The notes under the pieces: model-generated
What the model saw: only the letters and a program-made list of their open reading frames with translations
Database searches by the model: none
Told to the model about the DNA's origin: nothing
Part shown: positions 36,158 to 46,632 of the stretch, in pieces
Position numbering within the stretch: the first letter of the stretch is position 1
How the letters are laid out: each line of letters opens with the position of its first letter
Source: Magnaporthiopsis rhizophila
Taxonomy: Eukaryota > Ascomycota > Sordariomycetes > Magnaporthales > Magnaporthaceae
Direction of reading: 5' to 3'
Assembly: GCA_003049465.1 (NCBI GenBank)
Contig: PYSS01000053.1
Coordinates: 58,398 to 122,397, forward strand
DNA length: 64,000 nucleotides
Program-made: the position numbers and the translations under genes

Positions 36158-38414
36158 ATGGATCAATCCCGGCAATCCGAGCCTGGTCGCGGGCGATCGC
36201 CGTCGATGGCTGGCGCGCCCCAACAGCTCTCTCCCCATATAAAACAAAGCCACTCGCCGTCCCCTGCGCCCCAGCCCTTTCCCCAGTCCGACAGCGGTCT
36301 CGGCCTAGGCATAGTCTCGTCCCAGTTCCCCAGCTTCAGCAACGACTCCAACGGCTATCTCGGCCACCAGCAGCAGCCACAGCCCTTTGGTGACTCGCTG
36401 ACCGACCCCGCACTCGACGTCAGCCACGACCCTCCTGTGCGCTCATCACCGTTCCAGCAAGACTACGTCCTCACTCCTGGAGGAGGGTCCTTTTCGTCGC
36501 CCGACTTTGCCCTCTTTCCGCCTGCCACCACCGAGCAGCTCAGTACCCCGCTCTTCGTCACGAGCGACACGCAGCAGCTCCAACAGGAGCAGCAACAGCA
36601 GCAGCACCCGTCGCCGCAGCCGCAGCTCGGCACCCCAGACCTGAGCATGGCGACGTCGCAACCTCACCACAGCCCGACGCCTCCCCACCTGCTCCAGCCG
36701 GAGCCGCACCAGCCCGGCTCCGCCCATCAGTCCCCGTCCTTCAACTCCCATCAGTTCTCGTCGCCGCCCGGAAGGCATTCGCGACACACCTCGTTGGGTC
36801 CCGAGGCCGCCCTGCTCCCCGGCCAGGTGGACTGGAGCGCGTCTCAGTTCCAGGGCCACAGGCGCAGCCCTTCCGAGTTCTCCGATGTGTCCTCGGTCGC
36901 ACCGTCGCCGAACCTGGTCAGCTCTGACAGCTTCGAGCACATTGAGCACTCGCCCATGCAGCGCCCAGTGGACTCGGGCCTATATAATGAGCTTCACGGC
37001 ATCGGGACCTTCAGCCTGTCGGATCCCCACCACCACAGTCCGGATCTCAGGGCACGAAGCCCGTCCAACAGCCCCGCCATCTCACCGAGGATTCTGCCGC
37101 AGCAGCTGCCTGATATGAACCAGGGAAGCCCCTTCATCCTCCAGGGCCAGGGCAACGCCTATGCTTCCCACCCCCAATTTGCCGTGCAAGCCGCCGAGGC
37201 CTTCCCCCAGCTCCCGCAGACCATGGACGGTGGCATGCAGATGCCGGCCCCGACAATCAACATCGACTTTGCCCCAACCTCGATAAAGAATGGCTTCGAG
37301 AACAAGTCCATGATGGACACGGATGCACTAACGCCACCGGAAAGAGGTATGTCGATCCCGTAACGGTCGTGAACCTGAGACTGGCCATCACCCGATACCT
37401 TGTGCTAACGACTGCCTCTTCCCCCATATAGGTCGGATGCGTTCGAGGCCTCGTGCAGTCACGGACCCGTACAGCAGTGGCGTTACGCCATTACCCCGGC
37501 ATGCGAACAATAGCCTGTCACCTAATCCCGACGCATCCTCGCGAGACTCTTCTCGTTCTCTGTCGCCTCTGGACCGGGGAAATGCCTCCCCCAACAGAAG
37601 GCGGCAGTCAACCTCGGCCGTTCCCAACAACGTCATGGCGCTGCGCCTGGCCGACCCCGAGTACGCTGCCCAGTCGGGCGCCGACGGGACTCCCGGCGCG
37701 AGCGGCGGCCCCAAGCGGGTTCAGAAACACCCTGCCACCTTCCAATGCTCGCTGTGTCCCAAGCGCTTCACCCGCGCGTACAACCTGCGGAGTCACCTGC
37801 GCACGCACACGGACGAGCGCCCGTTTGTCTGCAATGTATGCGGCAAGGCTTTTGCTCGGCAGCACGACCGCAAACGCCACGAGGGGCTGCACTCGGGCGA
37901 GAAGAAGTTCGTCTGCAAGGGTGACCTCAAGGCCGGTGGGCAGTGGGGCTGCGGGCGCCGTTTCGCGCGGGCTGATGCGCTTGGCCGGCACTTCCGGTCC
38001 GAAGCCGGGCGCATCTGCATCAAGCCACTGCTGGACGAGGAGATCATGGAGCGTCAACGTCTCTGGCAGGAACAAAGGATGCAGGCCGCAGCACAACAGC
38101 AACAAAACATGATGATGCCCGGCATAGACCCCAACACGGGCTATCCCGTCGACGCTGCTGGCAACTACGCCCTGCCTGCGGCCCTGATCGCACAGTACCC
38201 CGCCCTCGCCCAGATGAACTGGGGCCCCGGCGGCATGGAAGACACTTCTGGCATCCAAGATGACGTGTCGGGACGGAGCAGTTTCGACGCTAGCGACTAC
38301 GACGATGTCGACGATGCTGGCTACGTCTCCGGGCCCGGCACAGGATTTGGCCAGGGCGGAATGAACGAGGGCTTCGGCGAAATGGGCTACGCTAGTGACT
38401 ATGGCGGCCGTTGA
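36158..38414 (+). CDS. crz1: Calcineurin-responsive C2H2 zinc-finger factor Crz1
   Basis: Two exons (36158-37346, 37432-38414) give 723 residues. The first 480 residues are disordered and rich in Ser, Pro and Gln, with a Gln run around 36570-36606. Two classical fingers start at about residue 500 (CSLCPKRFTRAYNLRSHLRTH, then CNVCGKAFARQHDRKRH), followed by the third atypical finger typical of Crz1 (FVCKGDLKAGGQWGCGRRFARADALGRH spans it). A PTINID segment at residues 365-370 resembles the calcineurin-docking PxIxIT motif. Crz1 is dephosphorylated by calcineurin on calcium rise and moves to the nucleus to activate cell-wall and ion-homeostasis genes. The start is the first in-frame ATG at 36158. 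The join GRMRSRPRA across a GTATGT donor is in phase. Confidence 0.93.
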
Positions 38415-39833
38415 TGGCGGCACCATAGGACCACTTGACACCCAACCGCTTTTTTCCAGGATCCCCCTCCTCATGCTTGAACGTTTTGCCTTTTCATGCT
38501 CGGCGCCCGGCGCATCTGTTGCCACGCTTCTTCTGTCGTGGGTATGTGGGCTTTGAATTTCCTGACGATGGACTCTCTGATGACGGCGTTTTTCTTTTCT
38601 GGTTTTTCCTGTTGTTTTCGGCTTGGTCCCAGTCGTCTGCACGACAATGGCCAAAGGATCATGCATTCATCTATACCTGTTGTGTTCCCCATCTCCGGTT
38701 CTTCTCTTCTGGATACCTAGCCGGATATACTGCGGATGCTTTTATGCTTGGGTTATTGGTGGTTTGATTGGGATTCATGAGTGGCCTTTGGATATGGTAG
38801 CCATGTGTGTCTGGGGTTTCCAGAGACTCAGCTGTCGGTCATCCCCAAGGATTCTTGTTTTGCTTTCAGGAACAGACCTTTTAGACAATTTCCTGTGACA
38901 TATTTTTCTGGATAGCAACCGCAGCATTTCGTCAGTCGCTTGTACCTAGTTATTGATCACCAAGATACCCGGTACCGTACTCAGAGAATGTTCCATATCC
39001 GGACGTGTTGGTCGTTGCTTGGCCCCCCACACAAGGGTCAACCGAGATGCAAGTTTCCATCGACCTCGGTCCCGGCTGATTGTTGATGTCCTTTTGGGTA
39101 GAACTCGCTGACAAATAGATGATTGCTTAGAAACCCAAGGCTAGGCAAATATTGCGCGGCTATCAAGGTACTCACTCACTTGGTGAACCAGCAACAAAAG
39201 ACGCTGCGATGTTATTTATGTGTTTTCAACCCATCGATGGCATGATATGAAGGTGTCGAGAGGAAGGAATGTCAGTTGAGCCGCCTCCTCGGAGCACTGA
39301 CTGATAGCCTGTTGGGAAAAAAACGCCTGAACACTTGCTCGTGCGTCAAAACTTTGCCCATTTGTCAGCCGTGATGCCCGTGGTGCCATGATGTCGACAC
39401 GGGTACGTGCACATACCTACCGACCTGGGCAGGGAGTCATTCGCGGGCTTTGTAATCCAGCTGTAGCGGTCTGCGGGAAACAAAAAAACGGGGGGCCCAT
39501 ACTCCGGTCCTTCAGAGGCCCAAGCCGAGGTGCTTCTTCCTCCAAGAACTGGTGCCTCCACTGGCGGAAGGGGGTGGTTTCGGCGAACCGGGCGAACAAA
39601 ACATGGGCCGGTAATACGATGATCCCCTACCTAACCAACGTGTACGGATTCCTTCCGCGTCCCGATTCCACCCCCCTCGCTCCCGCTCCCGTCCCGTATT
39701 TCGATGGCGGGGTGATGGGCTTACGCAAATTAGTAAACGTTCTCGACGTCTGGTCCTTCCCCCCGCCAGCCTCGAAGTGTTCGGGGCACATCCCCCACAC
39801 TAGATGGATGCTCGGTGCTGGCACGACTCCCCC
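38415..39833. other. Intergenic, crz1 3' region and reductase upstream region
   Basis: About 1.4 kb with no supported gene. The first 500 bases are T-rich and probably the crz1 3' UTR. The rest leads to the TATA-like element of the reductase gene. Confidence 0.45.
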
Positions 39834-39866
39834 CTATATATAGGTAGGTAGGCAGGTAGGTAGGTT
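39834..39866 (+). promoter_or_regulatory. TATA-like element followed by TAGG repeats
   Basis: CTATATATA at 39834-39842 runs directly into tandem AGGT/AGGC tetranucleotides to 39866. The start codon of the reductase is about 155 bases downstream. It is a plausible core promoter, judged by position and TATA match. Confidence 0.4.
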
Positions 39867-39982
39867 GACCACGACTTACCTTCTTTCCCATGTTCACCTG
39901 CTTGTTCCTACTGCCTACCTACTTGCTTTTAGACTCACCCCCATTATCCTCTTAGAAGTCAAAAACACGGGCCTAGTATTTC

Positions 39983-40010
39983 TTTTTTTTTTTTTTTTTT
40001 TTTTTTTTTT
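39983..40010. repeat. Poly-T tract (T28) next to a start codon
   Basis: 28 consecutive T end only eight bases before the reductase ATG at 40019, so they lie in the leader of the mRNA or at its start. Confidence 0.9.
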
Positions 40011-40018
40011 CTCAAGCC

Positions 40019-41550
40019 ATGTCTGCTCCCAAAACCACCCGCGCCATCGTCATCAAGGGCCCCGGCCAGGCCGCCATCGAGGAGGTGCCGACACCGAGGC
40101 TGAGGGATGAATACGTCCTGATCAAGACCAAGGTCGTTGCGCTGTACGTGATCCGTTCTTTCTTTGGTGCCACCCAAACGCAACAGCAGCCCCGGCTATC
40201 AACCACCATGGTTCGGGTACCCGCCTGCCCGCCTGCCTGCCTGCCTGCCCGTTATTTACTGACATTCCTGCCACGACGGGCCCTTCAGGAACCCAACCGA
40301 CTGGAAGCATATCGACAGCACGTACGGGGGCGGGAGGGTGGGGTGCGACTACGCCGGCGTGGTCGTCGAGGTCGGGAAGAGCGTCACCAAGGACTTTAAG
40401 CCCGGTGACCGCATTGCCGGCTTCTGTAACGGATCGTACGTCCCTTTTTCCTTTTTTTTTCCCCCCATCCTTTCCTCGCCCCGCCTTCGTTTTCTCGGAA
40501 ACGATGTCAGACCCCATGGAGCTGATAACCTGGGCCTGCCATTTTTTTCGTCGTCGTAGGAACAAGAGCGAGCTTGAGGACGGAGCTTTCGCCGACTACA
40601 TAGTAGCCAAGGGCGGCATCCAGTTCAAGGTCCCCGATGGCCTGAGCGATGAGGAAGCTAGCACGCTTGGGGCCGGAGTTGTGACTTGTGTAAGTTTTGT
40701 TTACCATGGAACTCGTTGTGGTGCTTCCAATTGCACCACGTGTGGAAATGCGCGCCATGACCATACTATCCATCATTCTTTCCCCTTTTCCCATCTTTTC
40801 TTCCTTTTCCGATCTGTTCTTGCCGAACATGGGGGATTAACCTACGTTTTTTTTTTGTTGGCAAAAATCCAGGGCCAAGGTCTTTACCAGGCCCTGAAGC
40901 TGCCGCTCCCGACCGACGAGGCGGCCGTCAAGGCGGCGGCGGGTACGCCGATCCTCATCTACGGCGGCAGCACCGCGACGGGCGTCCTGGGGATCCAGTA
41001 CGCCAAGCTGTCGGGCTTTAAGGTGCTCACGACGGCGTCGCCGCGCAACTTTGACTACCTACGCTCGCTGGGCGCGGACGAGGTGTACGACTACAACTCG
41101 GACGGATGGGCTGAGGAAGTGCGCAAGTCGACGGGCGGCAAGCTGCGGTACGCCTGGGACTGCATCTCCCTGGAGGCGAGCGCCCGGGGCTGCGCCGCAG
41201 CGCTGGACACGGACCCGGCCGCGGCCCCGAAGTACGCGACGCTGCTGCCCGTGGACGAGGCCCTCGTCAAGGCCGTGAACCATGCCGTGGACGGGCCCGA
41301 GTTCACGTTGGGATACACGAGCGTCGGCGAGGCCTTCTCCAAGTGGGCCGATTATCCCGCCAGCGCCGAGGACTACGAGCACGCAAAGATGTTCGTGGCC
41401 CTGACGGAGGGCCTGCTCGCACAGGGGAAGATCAAGCCTGTCAAGGCGGAGGCCGACCGCGGCGGCAAGGGCCTCGAGGGCGTGATGGTGGGTCTACAGG
41501 ATCTTAAGGATGGCAAGGTCAGCGGCTCGAAGCTTGTCTACCACGTGTGA
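40019..41550 (+). CDS. Zinc-type alcohol dehydrogenase-like reductase (ToxD-like MDR)
   Basis: Four exons (40019-40143, 40289-40435, 40560-40689, 40873-41550) join in phase to 359 residues. The N-terminal GroES-like part has NPTDWKH and GCDYAGVVVEVGKSV. The nucleotide-binding part has PILIYGGSTATGVLGIQYAKL, GADEVYDY and the C-terminal GKVSGSKLVY. This is the medium-chain dehydrogenase/reductase group annotated as ToxD-like or trans-enoyl reductases. Catalytic zinc cysteines are absent, so an NADPH-dependent enoyl or quinone reductase is likelier than an alcohol dehydrogenase. Some relatives work with polyketide synthases, but no synthase is nearby. Intron 1 carries CCTG-type tetranucleotide repeats (40221-40250). 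The start is ATG 40019. Confidence 0.92.
40221..40250. repeat. CCTG/CCCG tetranucleotide repeat in intron 1
   Basis: About seven tandem copies of CCTG-like units inside the first intron of the reductase gene. It is a simple repeat prone to length change. Confidence 0.8.
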
Positions 41551-41898
41551 TGGGCCGGTTTGCGTTGTATATCTATGGACGGAAGTAAGGCGATGGGCAG
41601 GTCTCTTCTTATGAAGGAGAACGGGCTCGACACTGGGATTTCAGAGCCTCCTGAATTGTTTTGAGCTGATGCTAGACAAGGAAGCAACAACAGCAAAACA
41701 GTTCCTCTTGAAGAATCAAAGGGTATATACCAAGCATAATTTCATATCGCAACCTAAAAAAAGGAAACCCGTGAATGTCTGACGTGCCGAAACTCCACCA
41801 TGCCTAAAGCACATGTAAAACGGAAAAGAGGGAGAAGGTGATGCGTAAATTAAAAATAAGAGAAAACCAAACCCCACGATATCGTCCAGCGACAGCGG
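41551..41898. other. Intergenic, convergent reductase / DUF7053
   Basis: 348 bases between facing stop codons, AT-richer than the flanking genes. No gene was seen. Confidence 0.5.
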
Positions 41899-42504
41899 TC
41901 AAGTCGTCACCCTGACGGGCTCCGAACTGGAAACGGCCGGCAGGCCCTGCATGGTGGCGATCTCGGCGACGGTTCCCTTGAGGATGTCGCGATGTGCGGT
42001 CACGAAGCTCTTTTGCACAAACGGCTTGACCAGGGCGTTGCACTCGACCTTTGCCGTCTCCAGGAGCTCCCAGGCCTCGGCGTTGGCGTCGGCGGCAACG
42101 TCGACCTCGGTCTCGTGCCCGGTGGTGGTGCTCGACGCGGCCGAGAGGGGTCGGACCTCGTAGACGCTCCAGATGCGGACGCCGGACGAGTCGGCGCGGC
42201 AGCGGACGCCGCGGTCGAAGCTCTGAAAGACGGCGGGGATGACAATGTCCTTGTGGAAGCCGGGCACGGGCAGGATGGGCACGCGCTCGACGACCTCGTA
42301 GGCCTCGAGCTTGAAGGCGCCGTCGGCCTCGAAGAACGGGTCGTCCACCACCTCGGACACGGACAGGCGGCGGCGCGAGAAGCGGCGCAGGAACGGGTGC
42401 GGCCGGATCAGCGGCTCGTACGACGCGTGCAGCGCGTGCAGCACCGCCTGGGGAGGCACCGACGGCGGCAGAGGCGCCGCGACCGTGATGGTCATGCGGG
42501 CCAT
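41899..42504 (-). CDS. DUF7053-like small protein
   Basis: A single-exon frame of 201 residues starting MARMTITVAAPLPPSVPPQAVLHALH. The layout matches the fungal group annotated as DUF7053, thought to have a START/polyketide-cyclase-like fold: a Pro-rich turn, then VLHALH, a central strand-rich part (FKLEAYEVVERVPILPVPGF, then VFQSFDRGVRCRADSSGVRIWSVYEV) and a C-terminal helix. I name the family from pattern memory, so this is moderate. Function is unknown; a small-molecule-binding role is only inference. No signal peptide or membrane segment is visible. The start ATG at 42504 is the first in the frame. It converges on the reductase gene. Confidence 0.7.
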   Translation of the reverse strand: MARMTITVAAPLPPSVPPQAVLHALHASYEPLIRPHPFLRRFSRRRLSVSEVVDDPFFEADGAFKLEAYEVVERVPILPVPGFHKDIVIPAVFQSFDRGVRCRADSSGVRIWSVYEVRPLSAASSTTTGHETEVDVAADANAEAWELLETAKVECNALVKPFVQKSFVTAHRDILKGTVAEIATMQGLPAVSSSEPVRVTT

Positions 42505-45500
42505 GGGTGTGGTGTCGTTTTTATTTTATGGTTATTTTTCGCAGCGTGGTATTGATGGTGATCCAAGTTCAAGCGAGGAAGATGTGATGGGGATTGCGAA
42601 TGTGACGTAAGTGTAAAGGTTAAAAGCAAGGAAAGATCCAGTAGGAAATGCAGGTGATATTGCACGACTCGGTGTCGGGAACAGCAACAACAAAGAAAAG
42701 AAAAAAAAGGCGGCAAAACAGGAAAACGAAAAAAACAAAAAAGGAGAGGAAGTAGATGAAAAAGCAAAACCCATCCCTTCGGATTACTATGGCTCCGGCA
42801 CATGTCTGGTGCTTGTCTGTGTTTGGACATCCAAGGCTCGATGATTTTTGAAACGCGATGCAGGGGGCCTAAAAGCGGCTGACTTTTTTGGCGTCTGGAG
42901 CTGCTGACAGCCGAAGTGGTCCCTGCCGCCAGTTTTAGAACCAAAGCTTCTCTTTTCAGCAACGCAGCGGCGGCAGCGTACGAGATTGGGTGCTTCGCAA
43001 CGAATTCAAATGGAATCAAATCTTCTCTTTTTTTTTTTTTTATTTTTTTTTTTTTTTTTATTGTGCCGCATGCATTACGGGTACTGTGTCAGCAACACAA
43101 CTCCTGGCATGTGGCTTGGGCGCCGTGCCGCCAAAGATGACAGCTTTGTGCCGCTCGTCTCGAATCTCGGAGCTACGGCAAAGCAGCCCTTCGATCCATC
43201 CCGGGACCGGGGTGTTTTCAGGGACACAGCGTCTCTCTCCCTTGCGCGATCGGCTGGTCCCGGGGAATTTACATACAACAATAAACCCCGTCTATGTAGG
43301 TATTCAGCGGACATTGAATGCAGTGCTCCGTCTGGCCGGGATGGGCAGGCAGGGTACCAGGGCCCTAACGACAGTCCAACATCGACGGCGCCGCTTGGAT
43401 CGATGTGGACTCCCATGCAGGAAGCCTACTGTACGCTCGGAGGGCCCGAACCGTTACGGAACGCCCCTCTACCCCTCGTTAGTCTTTTTGCCTATCATGT
43501 GGTGTCTATCTGCTGTTCATAACCGGTTTTGTCTGTTTCGTTCTCTTTCCTTCCGTTCACACCCACTATGTGCTCAAGAAGCGGTCAGAGAGAGCCGCAG
43601 TGAGGCCTGATCAGGAGAGGATGGGCTTGGGCTCCAAAGTGAAGATTTTCTTTCATGCTCGCTCCCGGCGCACATAGTCGTCGTCCAGCCAACTTTGGGC
43701 TTTGGTAACGATGTGTGTATCAAGTTCTGGCGGTGAAGACGCATTGGGGTGGAGCCCATTTACCATTTCTGGAGACCGGTCCTCCAGTCATTGGCGAGAC
43801 GCGAAGGAAGGCGCATGCACCACCGAGTTTCGTGCCGTGAAGGGTCGGGCTGGCTTGGTGGCTGTGGCTGACCCTTTGTGCCCTTCCGACGTACCCAAGT
43901 CGGGTCATCATGTGCGCACGCCCGCAGTGTGCCTTTTTGGCCCTGCCGACGCCCCGACACCACTGCGACGCCGATTAGTCCAAGCCCGCATGCTTTGCTT
44001 TGTGCATGCGTCTGCGAGTATCATGCACGCGATCCTGCCGTTCAGGAAAAGAGGCCCAGACTAAAGGTGGCTCTCAAAGGCTCAGAGGGCAGCTTCCAAG
44101 ATATCGCCGGGGATCGGCTCAGCGTCGAGAAGGGTTTGAAACGGCGGCCAAAGCCAGCCCGCCGGCCCCAGGCCGTGGTCGGAGGCACGAAGAACACCGA
44201 ACCCAGCTGCCCTCTGCCGGGGTGGTATGGGTGCACAGAGGAGGACAGGAAAGGCGGAGGGCGAGGGCGGGAGGGGACCCCTGCTGTGCTTGCCTGCCTC
44301 TGCCGCCGCGCCTGCTGCTTTCCCGTTGCAGCATCTCCTGCGGTGGAGGCTAGGCTGCATAGCCGGGCGAAGTGGAGGGGCAGGACGGAGGGAGAAACAG
44401 GTAAGAAGGGATGGGGAATGCCTTGCTGCATGCAGCGGCAGCATGCAGGCAGGCATGCGGGCATCGCAAGACATACACAGGCGGCAAGCACACGAGACGG
44501 GCGGCGCGCTGACGGCGCATGGCTGCCCAGCCCGCAATGTATCGATACCCTAGTGCGGGTTCCACCACGAGCTGATTCACCTATGCCCTCCATTCATGAG
44601 GCGCACGCGAGGAAACTGACGACGACGCGATTTTTTTTCCTAGGGCCGTGCATGACAAGCCGTACAATAAAATATGGCATACACGCGAGCACGCGGCGGC
44701 CACACCACGGGTTGCGGAAACCACGCCGATGTCAGGAGAGGAACGCACGCGCATTCGTGGATCCCAACAGGTCAAGGGGCTGTGCGGTCCCAACAAAGCG
44801 GATGAAGGGATTCTGCGTCATTAGTCCGCGGCCGGGGGACCCCTTTTCGGCCGCATTCCGCCAATAAACGCGATGTTTGCTTGCTATTTTTTTCTTCTCC
44901 AATGACGGGTAAAAGCGCCGTGTTTGCACAGCGTAATGCCGGATAAGGGCAGGTGACACACACCCTAGGAGGAACCCAGCCTTAGGAGGTGGGAGCAGGG
45001 GAGCAAAAAGGAGGGGTCGAGAAACGAAACATCTGGGCCAAACCAAACACAGTTTTCGGCCAATCCCAGAGAGGGAACAAGCAACGACGCTCATCAGTCA
45101 ACCAAAGGTCAGCAGTCAATCGGAGATGTGCGTGTGTCAGGCGCCCGTCTGCCAACCCACACATGGCTGGAGATAACAAGCAAGCAGCCGCCAGAGGCAG
45201 AGATGGAGAGAGGGGTGTGGAAGGTGGGGTGAAGATGGGCTTTCGTGCTTGGATGCGCAAGTGATCAACGCCCTGTGGGCCTCTGCCTCGCGCAACGGGC
45301 TCCTGCCACTGTCAGTGCGGGAAAAGTGGACGCGTTGAGGGTTAAGCGTGCCATTGGCCATTCGCTCAAAGTGCGGGAAAAGCGGTGGGTCGGCGGGCAG
45401 GCGTCCTCGGACCAATGGCGATGCTCATCCCCAGCCATCCTCCGCGAAAAACAGCACGCACGCCTTGTCCAAAGCATCGTTTTGTTTTCCAGCCCATCAA

Positions 45501-46632
45501 TGCGTGCACATGATGAGTCTTGTGCCCCTTTCCCCGTCTCCCGCCCTTGCTCTTTTCTCCTTTTGCTTTTGTGGTTTTGTTTCTTCTGCTTTTTTTTCCG
45601 AGGAGACAATCGTGACCCGTTGCGGTTAGGGAGAGAGAGAAAGAGAACGAAAGAACACGAACACAAGTCTTGGTTCCCCTGTTTGTCCTCACTGACGACT
45701 GACGGGGGCAGCAGCTACGACCGTGTCTTCGCCCTTTCCGAAAACCAAAAGGACATCCACTTCGATTTGCCACGGGCCACGGCCACCTACTCCACAGCTC
45801 GGCCCAGCCATCGTCACCTCCTCGCCTAGGTAATTTCCGTTTCGACGTCGTTGCTTTCCCGCCCATGTAGGTCGCGCGTTTTCTTACTTTGGTCGCCGCG
45901 AGCCATCGATGCGCCCGCACCCACCCCGTGTTCTGCTGCTTCCATACTCGACGTGGTCAGCCGCAGAGGGCCGCCACTTACAAGAGAAGGTTATCTGCAA
46001 ACACCAACGGGAAGTGGTGATGCGCACCGCCCCTCCAAAAACTTCGGGAGGTGTGTTGCACTGCACCGCGACTTCACCAATCCCGTTCAACACGCCCTTC
46101 TTTTTCTGCCCAACCCAACCGCGCCATTGGCCCCCTTTTCGCAACCCATCATTCTCCCTGCATGCGCAGGAGCCGAAGGAACGAGGCCGATAGGGATGCA
46201 CAGCAAATTCTAAAAAGTCGGTCTAGTAACACCAGCCAGCAGAACACAACATTGTGACGAACCCTCAGCCTGCCCTCCCGGGAACAGCCTCCGAACTGGT
46301 TGTTTTTTTTTCCGTCCTTTTTTTTTTTTTTTTTTCCTTTTTTCTTTTTTCTTTTCTCCCGCCTTTTGCCTTTGCTGTTCTTTACTTTGGAGCCGCCCGG
46401 ACCCCCGTCGATCGATGCCGAAGGACACCGCCTGTCCAGATCCAACGATCGCTTGCGAATTGCTGCGCCGCAGCCTGCCTGCTGCAGCAACACAAGCACC
46501 CCTCCCTCGGACCCCCGCTGCATCTTCTACATTTGCGTCTTGACGGTTGCTGCGATTGCGAGCCTACGCCGATAGCTTCCATGGGTTTGATACCCGCCCG
46601 CCAGTGCACCGCGAACCCCTTGAACTGTCAGG
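42505..46632. other. Gene-free 4.1 kb, largest intergenic region
   Basis: The longest stretch without a supportable gene. Several frames exceed 150 codons, up to 329 at 43878-44867, but none has a domain, a good start context or a coherent exon chain. T-rich tracts occur at 43023-43060 and 46308-46358. The right end probably contains the promoter and leader of the giant repeat protein gene. Confidence 0.45.

Noticed and set aside
40019..41550. Member of a polyketide cluster
   Set aside because: ToxD-like reductases can serve synthases, but no synthase, P450, transporter or cluster regulator lies nearby.
43878..44867. Open frame of about 329 codons on the + strand
   Set aside because: No domain, biased towards Arg/Pro/Cys as expected for random GC-rich DNA, non-ATG or poor start, and equally long frames on the opposite strand.
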